Shown here piece by piece: positions 45,109 through 53,967 of a DNA stretch of 64,000 bases. The number at the start of each line of letters is the position of its first letter. Within the stretch, counting starts at the first letter, position 1. Source of the DNA: Thioclava electrotropha (GTDB lineage Bacteria > Pseudomonadota > Alphaproteobacteria > Rhodobacterales > Rhodobacteraceae); contig NZ_CP053562.1 of NCBI RefSeq assembly GCF_002085925.2, positions 4,203,813 through 4,267,812 of the forward strand, written 5' to 3'. Position numbers and translations under genes: made by a program. Below the pieces are notes generated by a model. That model saw only the letters and a list, made by a program, of their open reading frames with translations. It searched no databases and was not told where the DNA came from.

Positions 45109-46655
45109 TCGAAACGCGACGGATCATCATCGTCGGCGCCGGTCTGGGGGCGCTTTATGCGGCGCTCAGCCTCGCACCCCGCCCCGTTCTCATCATCTCG
45201 CCGGAAACTTTGGGCGAAGGTGCATCCTCGGCTTGGGCCCAGGGCGGTGTCGCCGCCGCAATGTCGGTTGGCGACACGCCGGCTTCTCATGCGCGCGACA
45301 CGATGATCGCCGGAGCAGGCACTGTTTCACCACAAATCGCGCATTTGGTGACCGAAGAAGCGCGTCAGCACATCCTTGCATTAACCGAACTCGGCACGCC
45401 GTTCGATCGTGATCCGGAGGGCGATTACGTGATGTCGCGCGAGGCGGCGCATAGCCACGCGCGCGTCGTTCGGGTGAAGGGCGATCAGGCCGGGCGCGAG
45501 ATCATGCAGACGCTCGTGGCCGCGGTTCGGCAGACCCCATCGGTTCAGGTTCTCGAGGGCGTTTTGGCGACGCATCTGGAGACGGAAGACGGGCGCGTCA
45601 CCGGCGTGTGGATCGAGCGCGCGTTCGAGCCCTCGGGGCCGGTGTTGATAAAAAGCCCGGCGGTCTTGCTGGCGGGCGGCGGGTCGGGTGGGCTGTTTGC
45701 CGTCACGACGAACCCGCCGCGCATTCGTGGGCAGGTGATCGGGATGGCGGCGCGCGCCGGGGCGCGGATCGCCGATCCGGAATTCGTGCAGTTCCATCCG
45801 ACTGCGATCGCCAGTGGCGAAGACCCTGCCCCGCTTGCGACCGAGGCGCTGCGCGGTGAAGGCGCAACACTCGTTAACGCGGCTGGCGAACGCTTCATGC
45901 TTTCGGTTCATCCCGATGCCGAGCTTGCGCCGCGCGATATCGTGGCCCGGGCTGTGTATCTGGAACGCAAAGCCGGGCGCGAGCCCGCTCTGGATACGCG
46001 CGAAGCCCTTGGAGCCGAGGTTCTGACGCGCTTTCCGGCTGTGGCCGAAGCTTGTGAAAGGGCTGGAATAGACCCTGTTTCCGGCGTGATCCCCGTCGCG
46101 CCCGCCGCGCATTATCACATGGGCGGGATCGATACCGATACCGAGGGACGCAGTTCGCTCGATCGGCTTTGGGTCTGTGGCGAGGCGTCGTCGACCGGGC
46201 TTCACGGGGCGAACCGTCTGGCGTCGAACGGATTGCTGGAGGCCTTGGTCTTCGCGCGAATTTGCGCTGTCGGGATCGCCGCGGAGCTTGGGGAGATGCC
46301 CGACGTCGAAACGGTTAACCCAGATTTCCCGGAAGGCGATGTCCCGGTGAATGAGCCAGCCGTTCAGGTGCTGCGAAAAGCCATGACCGAAGGCGTCGGT
46401 GTCGTGCGCGATGCGGAGGGTTTGAAAGCCGCGCTTCGGGTCATTTCGCAGATCGAGGCGGAGGCTCGCACGGAAACGATGCGGAACATGACCGCGACGG
46501 CCACGTTGATTGCTGCGGCGGCCCTTGCGCGCGAGGAAAGCCGCGGGGGGCATTTCCGCTCGGATTTTCCGGAGATGAACCCGAAACTGGCGGAGAGAAC
46601 GAAAATCACGCTGGAGGAGGCGCTGAAAATCCGCGCCGCAGCCTTGGAGGACTGA
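45105..46655 (+). CDS. nadB: L-aspartate oxidase
   Basis: 516 residues with a GTG start that overlaps the nadA stop. The FAD motif is IIIVGAGLGALYAALSL, and the flavoprotein signature is SSAWAQGGVAAAM. The catalytic segment RGEGATLVNAAGERFM and PAAHYHMGGIDTDTEGRSSL follow. It oxidises aspartate to iminoaspartate, the substrate for NadA. Confidence 0.96.
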   Translation: MIETRRIIIVGAGLGALYAALSLAPRPVLIISPETLGEGASSAWAQGGVAAAMSVGDTPASHARDTMIAGAGTVSPQIAHLVTEEARQHILALTELGTPFDRDPEGDYVMSREAAHSHARVVRVKGDQAGREIMQTLVAAVRQTPSVQVLEGVLATHLETEDGRVTGVWIERAFEPSGPVLIKSPAVLLAGGGSGGLFAVTTNPPRIRGQVIGMAARAGARIADPEFVQFHPTAIASGEDPAPLATEALRGEGATLVNAAGERFMLSVHPDAELAPRDIVARAVYLERKAGREPALDTREALGAEVLTRFPAVAEACERAGIDPVSGVIPVAPAAHYHMGGIDTDTEGRSSLDRLWVCGEASSTGLHGANRLASNGLLEALVFARICAVGIAAELGEMPDVETVNPDFPEGDVPVNEPAVQVLRKAMTEGVGVVRDAEGLKAALRVISQIEAEARTETMRNMTATATLIAAAALAREESRGGHFRSDFPEMNPKLAERTKITLEEALKIRAAALED

Positions 46656-46656
46656 C

Positions 46657-47493
46657 ATGCTGCCCGATTTGCTGATCGAACCGATTGTCCGCGCCGCGCT
46701 GGTCGAAGACCTCTCGCCGATGGGCGACGCGACGACCAATGCGGTGATCCCGGCGGGCAAAACCTATTCCGCGCGACTGAAAGCGCGGGAAGAGGGCGTG
46801 GTTTCGGGGGTGCAGGTCGCGGCGATGGCGTTTCGGCTGGTCGATCCCACGCTGCGGGTGTCGATCCTGATCGCCGATGGCAATCCGTGCCAGGCTGGTG
46901 AGACTTTGCTGACGGTCGACGGATCGGCGGCGTCAATCCTGATGGCGGAGCGTGTGGCGCTGAATTTCGCGGGCCGTCTGAGCGGGATCGCCACGAAAAC
47001 CGCAGGCTTTGTCGCGAAAACCGAAGGCGCCAAGGCCCGTATCACCTGCACCCGGAAGACGACGCCGGGGCTGCGCGTTCTGGAGAAGGCCGCAGTGACC
47101 CATGGCGGCGGTTTTAACCATCGTTACGGCCTGTCCGACGCGATCCTGATCAAGGATAACCATATCGCAGCGGCCGGTGGCGTGCGCGCGGTGCTGGAAG
47201 CGGCGAAAGCGGCGCGCAGCCACATGATGCGGATCGAGCTGGAAGTCGACACGCTGCGCCAGATGGAAGAAGCGCTGAAAATCGGCGGGGCCGATGTCAT
47301 CCTGCTCGACAATATGGACAGCGCGGAACTGCGTGCAGCCGTGGCGCTGAATGCGGGTCGCGTGGTGCTGGAAGCCTCGGGAAACATGACGCTCGAGCGG
47401 ATTGCCGAAGTGGCGGCGACCGGTGTGGATTACATCTCCTCCGGTGCACTCACCCATTCGGCCCGGACGCTCGATCTGGGCCTCGATTTCTGA
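46657..47493 (+). CDS. nadC: Nicotinate-nucleotide pyrophosphorylase (quinolinate phosphoribosyltransferase)
   Basis: 278 residues. Landmarks: GRLSGIATKTAGFV, TCTRKTTPGLRVLEKAAVTH, GGFNHRYGLSDAILIKDNHI and VDYISSGALTHSA. It converts quinolinate plus PRPP to nicotinate mononucleotide, completing the de novo route begun by NadA and NadB. GGAG precedes the ATG, which lies one base after the nadB stop. Confidence 0.97.
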   Translation: MLPDLLIEPIVRAALVEDLSPMGDATTNAVIPAGKTYSARLKAREEGVVSGVQVAAMAFRLVDPTLRVSILIADGNPCQAGETLLTVDGSAASILMAERVALNFAGRLSGIATKTAGFVAKTEGAKARITCTRKTTPGLRVLEKAAVTHGGGFNHRYGLSDAILIKDNHIAAAGGVRAVLEAAKAARSHMMRIELEVDTLRQMEEALKIGGADVILLDNMDSAELRAAVALNAGRVVLEASGNMTLERIAEVAATGVDYISSGALTHSARTLDLGLDF

Positions 47494-47497
47494 GGTT

Positions 47498-47983
47498 TCA
47501 GCCGAGATAGTCTCTGAATTCGGCGCGAACGGCCTCATAGACCGAGCGTTTGAAGGGCACGATATTCTCAACCAGCTCGTCGAAGGACATCCACTGCCAG
47601 ACCGAGAATTCGGGATGGTCGGTCCCGATCTGCACCTGATCGTCGGAGCCGAGGAAGCGCATCAGAAACCATTTCTGCTCCTGCCCGCGCCAGCGGCCGT
47701 TCCAGATCTTCGGCACAAGATCATGCGGCAGGTCGTAGCGCACCCAATCGGAGGTTTTCGCGACGATTTCGACGAGATCGGGGTTCACCCCGGTCTCTTC
47801 TTCCAGCTCGCGTAGGGCTGCTTCTTTCGGCTTCTCGCCTTTGTCGATCCCGCCTTGCGGCATCTGCCAGGCCGGGCCGGGATTGTCGATGCGCTGGCCC
47901 GCGAACACGAGGCCAGCGGGGTTCATCAGCACGACGCCGACATTGCGGCGGTAAGGAAGTTTAACGATCTCTTCGGGGGTCAT
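47498..47983 (-). CDS. rppH: RppH, RNA pyrophosphohydrolase (Nudix)
   Basis: 161 residues from ATG 47983. The Nudix box is [20 protein letters not shown] followed by [14 protein letters not shown] and WQMPQGG at the N-terminus and [10 protein letters not shown] are RppH-specific. It removes pyrophosphate from mRNA 5' ends to start decay. The region in front of the ATG is a terminator hairpin and T-run with no Shine-Dalgarno; a TTG start 11 codons earlier would run through the hairpin. Convergent nadC ends 4 bases away. Confidence 0.93.
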   Translation of the reverse strand: MTPEEIVKLPYRRNVGVVLMNPAGLVFAGQRIDNPGPAWQMPQGGIDKGEKPKEAALRELEEETGVNPDLVEIVAKTSDWVRYDLPHDLVPKIWNGRWRGQEQKWFLMRFLGSDDQVQIGTDHPEFSVWQWMSFDELVENIVPFKRSVYEAVRAEFRDYLG

Positions 47984-47986
47984 ATG

Positions 47987-48009
47987 AAAAAGGGGCCCGA
48001 AGGCCCCTT
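47987..48009 (-). terminator. Terminator of ctpA, touching the rppH start
   Basis: On the minus strand AAGGGGCC-TTCG-GGCCCC is followed by TTTTT: a stable hairpin with a UUCG-type loop and a U-run. It begins right after the ctpA stop and ends 4 bases before the rppH ATG. Confidence 0.9.
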
Positions 48010-48012
48010 CCC

Positions 48013-49425
48013 TCAATTCTGCTGCGTGTCGGATTTGCCATCGGCGCTCGGCGCTTCGGCCTTCTGCGTCGAGGCGGTGTCCGCCTGCGTCTCGGGGGCG
48101 ATGGCCGAGAGACCTTTGATCAGGTCGATCGCGTAGGACATCTGGAAGTCTTCCATCCGGCGCTTCGCGGCCTCTTCGGCTTTCGCGCGCTCGTCCTCGG
48201 CCTGCTGCTTCTCGTCCTCGGTCATCGAGTCGTTGGTGATCGCACCCTTCAGATCGGCCTCGGAGGTCATCTTGCGGGCGTTATCGCCTTCGGCCGCCTT
48301 ATCCTCGGATTTCGGCTGATCGGGCTGCGGCACGACCACGTCGGGGGCGATGCCCAGCGACTGGATCGAGCGACCCGACGGCGTGTAGTAGCGCGCGGTG
48401 GTCAGACGCATCGCGCCTTCGCCCTGGATCGGCATGACCGTCTGGACCGAGCCTTTACCGAAGCTCTTGGTGCCGACGACGATCGCGCGGTGATGATCCT
48501 GCAGCGCACCGGTCACGATTTCCGACGCCGAGGCCGAGCCACCGTTGATCAGCACGACGATCGGCTTCCCGTCGGCCATATCGCCTGCGGTCGCGTTGAA
48601 ACGCTCGCTATCCTGCGGGTTCCGACCGCGGGTGGAGACGATCTCGCCCTTGTCGAGGAACGCATCCGCCGTCTTGATCGCCTGCGTCAGCAGACCGCCG
48701 GGGTTGTTGCGCAGATCGACGATGAAGCCATCGACCTTATCCATGCCGCCGACTTCCTTGACCTGCTCCTTGATCGAGGATTCGAGGTTCGGGAAGGTCT
48801 GATCGTTGAACGTGGTGATGCGCAGGATGACGGTATCGCCGTCATGGCGCCCCTTCACGGCGGTCAGCTTGATCGTGTCGCGGGTCAGCGTGACGTCGAA
48901 CGGATCCTGCTCGCCTTCGCGGACAATGGTGACGGTGATGTCCGAGCCGACCGGCCCGCGCATCTTGTCCACCGCCTGATCGAGCGGGATCCCCATCAGG
49001 GACTCGCCATCGACCGCGGTGATGAAATCGCCGGACTTGATGCCAGCCTCGGCCGCAGGCGTGCCGTCCATCGGCGAAACCACCTTCACGAAGCCGTCTT
49101 CCTGCGTGACCTCGATGCCGAGACCGCCGAAGGAGCCGCGCGTCTGCACGCGCATGTCGCTGTAGTCGGAGGGCGGCAGGTAGCTGGAATGCGGATCGAG
49201 CGAGCTGAGCATGCCGTTGATTGCGGCTTCGATCAGCTTCTTGCTATCCACCGGCTCAACATAGTCCTGGCGAATTTTCTCGAAAATGTCGCCGAACAGG
49301 TCCAGCTGCTGGTAGACGGTCTCGTTGCGTTTCGTTTCTTCGGCCATCAGCGGCGCCGCGACTTGCGTGGACAAAAGCGCCCCCGCGAGCGTGCCGCCAA
49401 CCGCTGCCATCATGAACTTTTTCAT
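48013..49425 (-). CDS. ctpA: S41 carboxyl-terminal processing protease
   Basis: 470 residues from ATG 49425 with AAGGG 6-10 bases upstream. A signal peptide of about 28 residues (to PLMA) sends it to the periplasm. The PDZ domain has [20 protein letters not shown] and [20 protein letters not shown]. The S41 core has [15 protein letters not shown], the catalytic Ser in [16 protein letters not shown] and catalytic Lys in KSFGKGSVQ. The C-terminal tail is acidic and low-complexity. The gene directly follows an EnvC-like factor. Confidence 0.95.
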   Translation of the reverse strand: MKKFMMAAVGGTLAGALLSTQVAAPLMAEETKRNETVYQQLDLFGDIFEKIRQDYVEPVDSKKLIEAAINGMLSSLDPHSSYLPPSDYSDMRVQTRGSFGGLGIEVTQEDGFVKVVSPMDGTPAAEAGIKSGDFITAVDGESLMGIPLDQAVDKMRGPVGSDITVTIVREGEQDPFDVTLTRDTIKLTAVKGRHDGDTVILRITTFNDQTFPNLESSIKEQVKEVGGMDKVDGFIVDLRNNPGGLLTQAIKTADAFLDKGEIVSTRGRNPQDSERFNATAGDMADGKPIVVLINGGSASASEIVTGALQDHHRAIVVGTKSFGKGSVQTVMPIQGEGAMRLTTARYYTPSGRSIQSLGIAPDVVVPQPDQPKSEDKAAEGDNARKMTSEADLKGAITNDSMTEDEKQQAEDERAKAEEAAKRRMEDFQMSYAIDLIKGLSAIAPETQADTASTQKAEAPSADGKSDTQQN

Positions 49426-49427
49426 AC

Positions 49428-50573
49428 TCAACCCTTGTCGTCTTTTGTCTGGATGAACCACGGCGTCGGGTTCACGGGCTTACCGCCCTCTCTCAGTTCC
49501 AAATAAAGCGTCTCGCTGCGATCTGCACCAGCGCCATCTGTCGCCGCCTGCACGAATTCCTTGCCGAATTCCTTCGCTCCCGGCTGAATTCCGCCCATCA
49601 AACCAATGGGCGTGCCCTTTGGCAGCACGTCTCCGACCTCACCATAGACGGTTCCGAGGCCCGCAAGAACCAGAAGATATCCATCTGCGGGTTCGAGAAC
49701 CATCACATTTCCGTAGTCGAGCAACGGACCACGGTAGCGAATTGTCGCAGCCCAGGGCGTTGTGACCAGCGAGCCCGGCTCACTTGCGATCACGAGGCCG
49801 GGACGTTTGATCCCTGCCGCATCGGGCTCGTTGAAGCTCCGCAGAACCGAGCCGATCACCGGCAGATTCAGCGTGCCTTTCGCGCCCGCGAAATCGCCGC
49901 GCGGCGGGCCGATATCGTTTTCCATGTCGCTCAGGCCCGTCGCGAAACCTTCGAGCGTATCGGCGCTTTGCACCAGCGCGGTCAGCTCCTCGGGCTCTTC
50001 GAGATAGCGCTGCGGCAGCTTCTCGCGGCGTTCGGAGATCGCCTCGGACAGCGCGGTGCGGGCCTTGGTCACCGAAACCATCCCCGCTTCCAGCGTCTCG
50101 CGCGCGTTTTCCTGCAGCTTGCGGAGCGTCGCGATCTCCTCGAGGTGGACGCTCAGCTTCTGCGCCTCTTCCTGCAAGGCAGGCGCGACCGAAGACAGCA
50201 CCATTCCCGAACGAGCGGAGCCTTCGGGGCCAGACGGATGCAGCAGCAAAAGCGGCCCGTCGGACTGCTGCATCGTCGACATCACGGCCAGCAATCCGCC
50301 AAGCTCCTCGCGTTTCGCGTCGAACCCTTGCTTGATCTCGCGCTCGCGGATCGCGGCCCGGCGCAACCCGTCGCGCAGCGCGCTCAGCCCTTGCTCATAG
50401 GCGTGGATCGTTTTCGTCAGCGCCGCGATGCGGTCGGATTTCGACTGCGCCGCGTCCAGCGCGGTGATCGCTTTGCGCAGATCGGCCGAGGCCTTGAGTG
50501 CGGCGTCGCCCGATCCGTCCGCCCAAAGCGGCCCGGCCGAGATTAGAAGGGCTGCGAGTGCGGCACGGATCAC
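49428..50573 (-). CDS. EnvC-like peptidoglycan-hydrolase activator (degenerate M23)
   Basis: 381 residues. A signal peptide (cut near LWA) is followed by coiled-coil helices to about residue 230 and a C-terminal LytM/M23-like domain. In the M23 region the zinc ligands are missing: the usual HxH segment reads VLAGLG, and no histidine sits at the first ligand. The family of such degenerate proteins (EnvC, NlpD) activates amidases in division. It starts with GTG overlapping the gpmI stop (GTGA) and sits 2 bases before ctpA, so gpmI-envC-ctpA is one operon. Confidence 0.85.
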   Translation of the reverse strand: MIRAALAALLISAGPLWADGSGDAALKASADLRKAITALDAAQSKSDRIAALTKTIHAYEQGLSALRDGLRRAAIREREIKQGFDAKREELGGLLAVMSTMQQSDGPLLLLHPSGPEGSARSGMVLSSVAPALQEEAQKLSVHLEEIATLRKLQENARETLEAGMVSVTKARTALSEAISERREKLPQRYLEEPEELTALVQSADTLEGFATGLSDMENDIGPPRGDFAGAKGTLNLPVIGSVLRSFNEPDAAGIKRPGLVIASEPGSLVTTPWAATIRYRGPLLDYGNVMVLEPADGYLLVLAGLGTVYGEVGDVLPKGTPIGLMGGIQPGAKEFGKEFVQAATDGAGADRSETLYLELREGGKPVNPTPWFIQTKDDKG

Positions 50574-52093
50574 GATACGATCAGGCTCTTTCCGGTCATT
50601 TCCTCGGGCTGCTCGATCTGCATCAGCTCCAGCAGCGTCGGCGCGAGATCCGCAAGCCGACCTTCGCGCAGCTTGGCGCCTTCCGGTCCGCCGACCAGCG
50701 AGACCGGAACGAGGTTCGTCGTATGCGCGGTATGCGGTCCGCCGGTTTCCGGATCGATCATGGTTTCGCAGTTGCCGTGATCGGCGGTGATGATCATCGC
50801 GCCACCCGCCGCCTCCAGCGCCTCGACGACGCGGCCGATATCGTGGTCGATCTCTTCCACCGCCGCGATCGCCGCCTCCAGCGAGCCGGTATGGCCGACC
50901 ATGTCGGGATTGGCGTAGTTCACGATGATCAGGTCGTACCCGGTTTCGATCGCCTCGACGAATTTGTCGGTGACTTCCGGTGCGCTCATCTCGGGCTGCA
51001 GGTCATAGGTGGCGACCTTGGGCGATTTCGGCATGTAGCGATCTTCGCCTTCCCACGGCTCTTCCTTGCCGCCGTTGAGGAAGAAAGTCACATGCGGGTA
51101 TTTCTCGGTCTCGGCCAGGTGAAACTGGCTAAGCCCTTGTTTCGAAATCCATTCGCCGAGCGTATTGACGATCTCGCGCTTCGGATAGGCGGTCTTCATA
51201 TAGGCGTTATGCTTGTCGGAATACTCGACCATCCCCAGCATCGCCGCCCATTTCGGACGCGGGCCGGTCTCGAATTCCGAGAAATCCGGCTCGCCGATCG
51301 CCCGCAGGATTTCACGAGCGCGGTCGGCGCGGAAATTGAGACAGAAGAACCCGTCGCCATCCTTTGCGCCGTCGTAATCGCCGATCACGGTGGGCTTGAT
51401 GAACTCGTCCATTTCTTTCTTGTCGTAGCTGGCCTCGACCGCAGCGACGGGAGTGTCGGCCCCCTGCCCTTTGCCGTTGATCATCGCGTCATAGGCAAGG
51501 CCCACGCGCTCCCAGCGGTTGTCGCGGTCCATCGCGTAGTAGCGGCCATCGACGGTGACGACCGTGCAGCCTTCGGGCAGCCGGTCGCAAAGATCGGAGA
51601 CGAACTTTTTGGCGCTATCGGGTGCCACATCACGCCCGTCGGTGATCGCGTGGATCAGCACGGGAACGCCCGCCTCCGAGACCATCTTCGCCGCGGCGAG
51701 CGTATGTTCGATATGGCCATGCACGCCACCATCCGAGATGACGCCCATCAGATGAGCCCGCCCGCCGCTCTCTTTCATCGTGTCGATGAAGGAGAGGATC
51801 GCCTCGTTCTTGAAGAAAGACCCGTCCTCGATCGCCAGATCGATCTGGCCCAGATCCATAGCCACCACCCGGCCTGCGCCGATATTGGTGTGGCCGACCT
51901 CGGAATTGCCCATCTGACCGCTCGGCAGCCCGACATCGGGGCCGAAGGTCACCAGCGTCGATTTCGCCGGGTTGTTCCACAGGACGCGGTCGAGGTTCGG
52001 GGTATCGGCCAGCAGGGGCGCGTTGCCTTCGCGCTCCTTTCGCTCGCCAAAGCCATCGAGAATGCACAGGACGACGGGTTTCGGGCGGGTCAT
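50570..52093 (-). CDS. gpmI: 2,3-bisphosphoglycerate-independent phosphoglycerate mutase
   Basis: 507 residues, the expected length. It interconverts 3- and 2-phosphoglycerate using two manganese ions. Motifs: VVLCILDGFGERKEREGNAP, the phosphorylated serine in GNSEVGHTNIGAGR (about 63) and ADHGNCETMID near the C-terminus. AGGAGG precedes the ATG. The downstream EnvC-like gene overlaps it by 4 bases, an arrangement common in this bacterial group. Confidence 0.97.
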   Translation of the reverse strand: MTRPKPVVLCILDGFGERKEREGNAPLLADTPNLDRVLWNNPAKSTLVTFGPDVGLPSGQMGNSEVGHTNIGAGRVVAMDLGQIDLAIEDGSFFKNEAILSFIDTMKESGGRAHLMGVISDGGVHGHIEHTLAAAKMVSEAGVPVLIHAITDGRDVAPDSAKKFVSDLCDRLPEGCTVVTVDGRYYAMDRDNRWERVGLAYDAMINGKGQGADTPVAAVEASYDKKEMDEFIKPTVIGDYDGAKDGDGFFCLNFRADRAREILRAIGEPDFSEFETGPRPKWAAMLGMVEYSDKHNAYMKTAYPKREIVNTLGEWISKQGLSQFHLAETEKYPHVTFFLNGGKEEPWEGEDRYMPKSPKVATYDLQPEMSAPEVTDKFVEAIETGYDLIIVNYANPDMVGHTGSLEAAIAAVEEIDHDIGRVVEALEAAGGAMIITADHGNCETMIDPETGGPHTAHTTNLVPVSLVGGPEGAKLREGRLADLAPTLLELMQIEQPEEMTGKSLIVS

Positions 52094-52163
52094 GGCGGCC
52101 TCCTAATCTGTTGCCCCCTCATACGCCTCGCAAGCCGTCGCGGCAACCGGGGGCGTTGGCGGC

Positions 52164-52907
52164 TCAGGCCTGGAACATAATCCGCCGGGCTTTCTTCTCG
52201 TAGCTGAGGATTTCGGTCTGTCGCGTAGCCGCGATCAGCGACGAAAGCGCCTCATCGGGCTTTTGTATGTAGCGCCGACGCAGGTCCAGCACGACCGCGC
52301 CGCCATCCCGGATCACCCGCATCATAAGGTCGAGATAGTCGCCGATCGGGTAATGGAAACCGCAGGAAATCAGGCTGGTGACCAGATCGCCCGTGACCCC
52401 CTCCAGAGCATCAGGCTGCTTGACGGGGTTGAGCGTCTCGACCGCATGGGCGCCATTGTCGCGCAGAAACGCCGCCGCCGCGTCGAGCGAAGCATAGCCC
52501 GCTCCGGTATCGCTCCAGAAATGGTATTGCTCCGGGGTTTCCTCGATATCGATCAAGGTCACGGCGCAATCGTAATCTTTGATCAGCAGCGCGTCGTTGA
52601 GACCCTGACCGCAGCCGATGTCGATCACATGGGTCGGTCGGCGACCGGTTTCCTCGAGCGCCTTGCGCAGCGGGAGATACTCGGTGAAGACCTCGGCGAG
52701 CGCCCCGCGGAAAATCTCCTCGTTGCGGGCCTCGACTTCTTCCAGCGCGGGCCCCCTGTCGCCAGCTTCCCAGGCTTTGCGCGCGGTGCCGGAAATCTGG
52801 CGCGTGCGCTGGAAGCCCATCAGCATCATCGCCTCGCGGGAAATGGACGCGCCGGAAATATTCATGTCGCGAAGTGTATTCATGGAGCCTGACCCGCTGG
52901 ACATCAT
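52164..52907 (-). CDS. Class I SAM-dependent methyltransferase-like protein
   Basis: 247 residues. Motif I is HVIDIGCGQGLNDALLIK (about 93-110) and an acidic motif II (VTLIDIEET) follows, as in class I methyltransferases. No substrate-specific features were recognised. The start is uncertain: two tandem ATGs at 52907 and 52904, and an in-frame ATG at 52883 (MNTLRDM), none with a convincing Shine-Dalgarno. It lies between gpmI and rlmH with gaps of 70 and 87 bases, probably as its own unit. Confidence 0.7.
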   Translation of the reverse strand: MMSSGSGSMNTLRDMNISGASISREAMMLMGFQRTRQISGTARKAWEAGDRGPALEEVEARNEEIFRGALAEVFTEYLPLRKALEETGRRPTHVIDIGCGQGLNDALLIKDYDCAVTLIDIEETPEQYHFWSDTGAGYASLDAAAAFLRDNGAHAVETLNPVKQPDALEGVTGDLVTSLISCGFHYPIGDYLDLMMRVIRDGGAVVLDLRRRYIQKPDEALSSLIAATRQTEILSYEKKARRIMFQA

Positions 52908-52994
52908 TTTCTGACGCAGCGTAACGTTGCCGCGAAACGGCGCAAGCCGTTGATGAGAGCCCAGGTTAAAATGGCACAGGTTAAGATGTGCTGA

Positions 52995-53462
52995 TCAGAC
53001 GCGGTGATAGGGGGTGCCGGCGATGATCTGGCCGGCGCGGTAGATCTGTTCGGTCAGCATGACGCGGGCCAGCATATGCGGCCAGACCATCTTGCCGAAG
53101 GAGATCGAGAACTCGGCGCGGCTGCGCAGGGACGGATCGATCCCATCTGCGCCGCCGATCACGAAAGCTACATCGCGCGCCTGATCGCGCCAGCCTTGCA
53201 GCTTCGTGGCAAATTCGGGCGATGAGATCAGGCTGCCGCGCTCGTCGAGCGTGACGATCACCGATCCGTCGGGAATGGCGCGGCTCAGCAGGTCTGCCTC
53301 CGCGCCCTGCCCCAGGCCCTTCTTGTCTTCGACTTCAACGACGGAAGCCGGGCCGAGCCCGAAGGCGCGCCCGGATTTCTCGAAGCGTTTCAGGTAGGCG
53401 TCGATCAACTCGCGTTCGGGCCCCTTGCGCAAGCGGCCCACCGCGCAGATCGTGATCTTCAT
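52995..53462 (-). CDS. rlmH: RlmH, 23S rRNA pseudouridine-1915 N3-methyltransferase
   Basis: 155 residues, the family length. The SPOUT-knot motifs are FVIGGADGIDPSLRSRA and SFGKMVWPHMLARVMLTEQI, and the terminal GTPYHR is the family ending (here followed by V, where many relatives have E). It methylates position 1915 in helix 69 of 23S rRNA. rsfS is just upstream, the conserved neighbour. Confidence 0.96.
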   Translation of the reverse strand: MKITICAVGRLRKGPERELIDAYLKRFEKSGRAFGLGPASVVEVEDKKGLGQGAEADLLSRAIPDGSVIVTLDERGSLISSPEFATKLQGWRDQARDVAFVIGGADGIDPSLRSRAEFSISFGKMVWPHMLARVMLTEQIYRAGQIIAGTPYHRV

Positions 53463-53472
53463 GCAGCCGAAC

Positions 53473-53835
53473 TCAGACGGGGGCGCCCGCAGGCATCCAC
53501 ATCTTTTCCAGCTGATAAAACTCGCGCACTTCCGGGCGGAAGACGTGAACGATGACGTCGGAGCTGTCGATCAGCACCCAGTCGCCCTGATCCTTGCCCT
53601 CAACTTTGCAAGCCCGGTCGAATTCGTGCTTCAGCCGCTCGGTCAGGTTCTCGGCGATGGCGCTGACCTGACGCGTACTGCGCCCGGAACAGACAACCAT
53701 ATAGTCACCGATCGAGGACCGACCGCGCAGGTCGATGGTCACGATATCTTCGGCCTTGTCGTCTTCGAGGGAAGAAATGACGCGCGCGAGGATTTCTTCG
53801 CTCGTCGCTTCGGCATTGACGGCCCGTGTATTCAT
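53473..53835 (-). CDS. rsfS: RsfS, ribosomal silencing factor
   Basis: 120 residues. The fold signature DDKAEDIVTIDLRGRSSIGDYMVVCSG-like region (positions about 25-50) and GDWVLIDSSDVIVHVF mark the Iojap/RsfS family. It binds L14 and blocks 50S-30S joining in starvation. I chose ATG 53835 with AAAGG 9 bases upstream; a longer in-frame GTG start at 53868 lacks a ribosome site. rlmH begins 10 bases after its stop. Confidence 0.93.
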   Translation of the reverse strand: MNTRAVNAEATSEEILARVISSLEDDKAEDIVTIDLRGRSSIGDYMVVCSGRSTRQVSAIAENLTERLKHEFDRACKVEGKDQGDWVLIDSSDVIVHVFRPEVREFYQLEKMWMPAGAPV

Positions 53836-53967
53836 GGCCGCTGCCTTTGTGCCGGCATCACTCGGCACGATGGAAAGATGAGACAGGACATGGTCCTCCA
53901 GATGTTACGCACCGAAATGGCCCCGGCGCTGGACGTCCTCCGAAAATAGCATCCCGAAGGTTCAATT

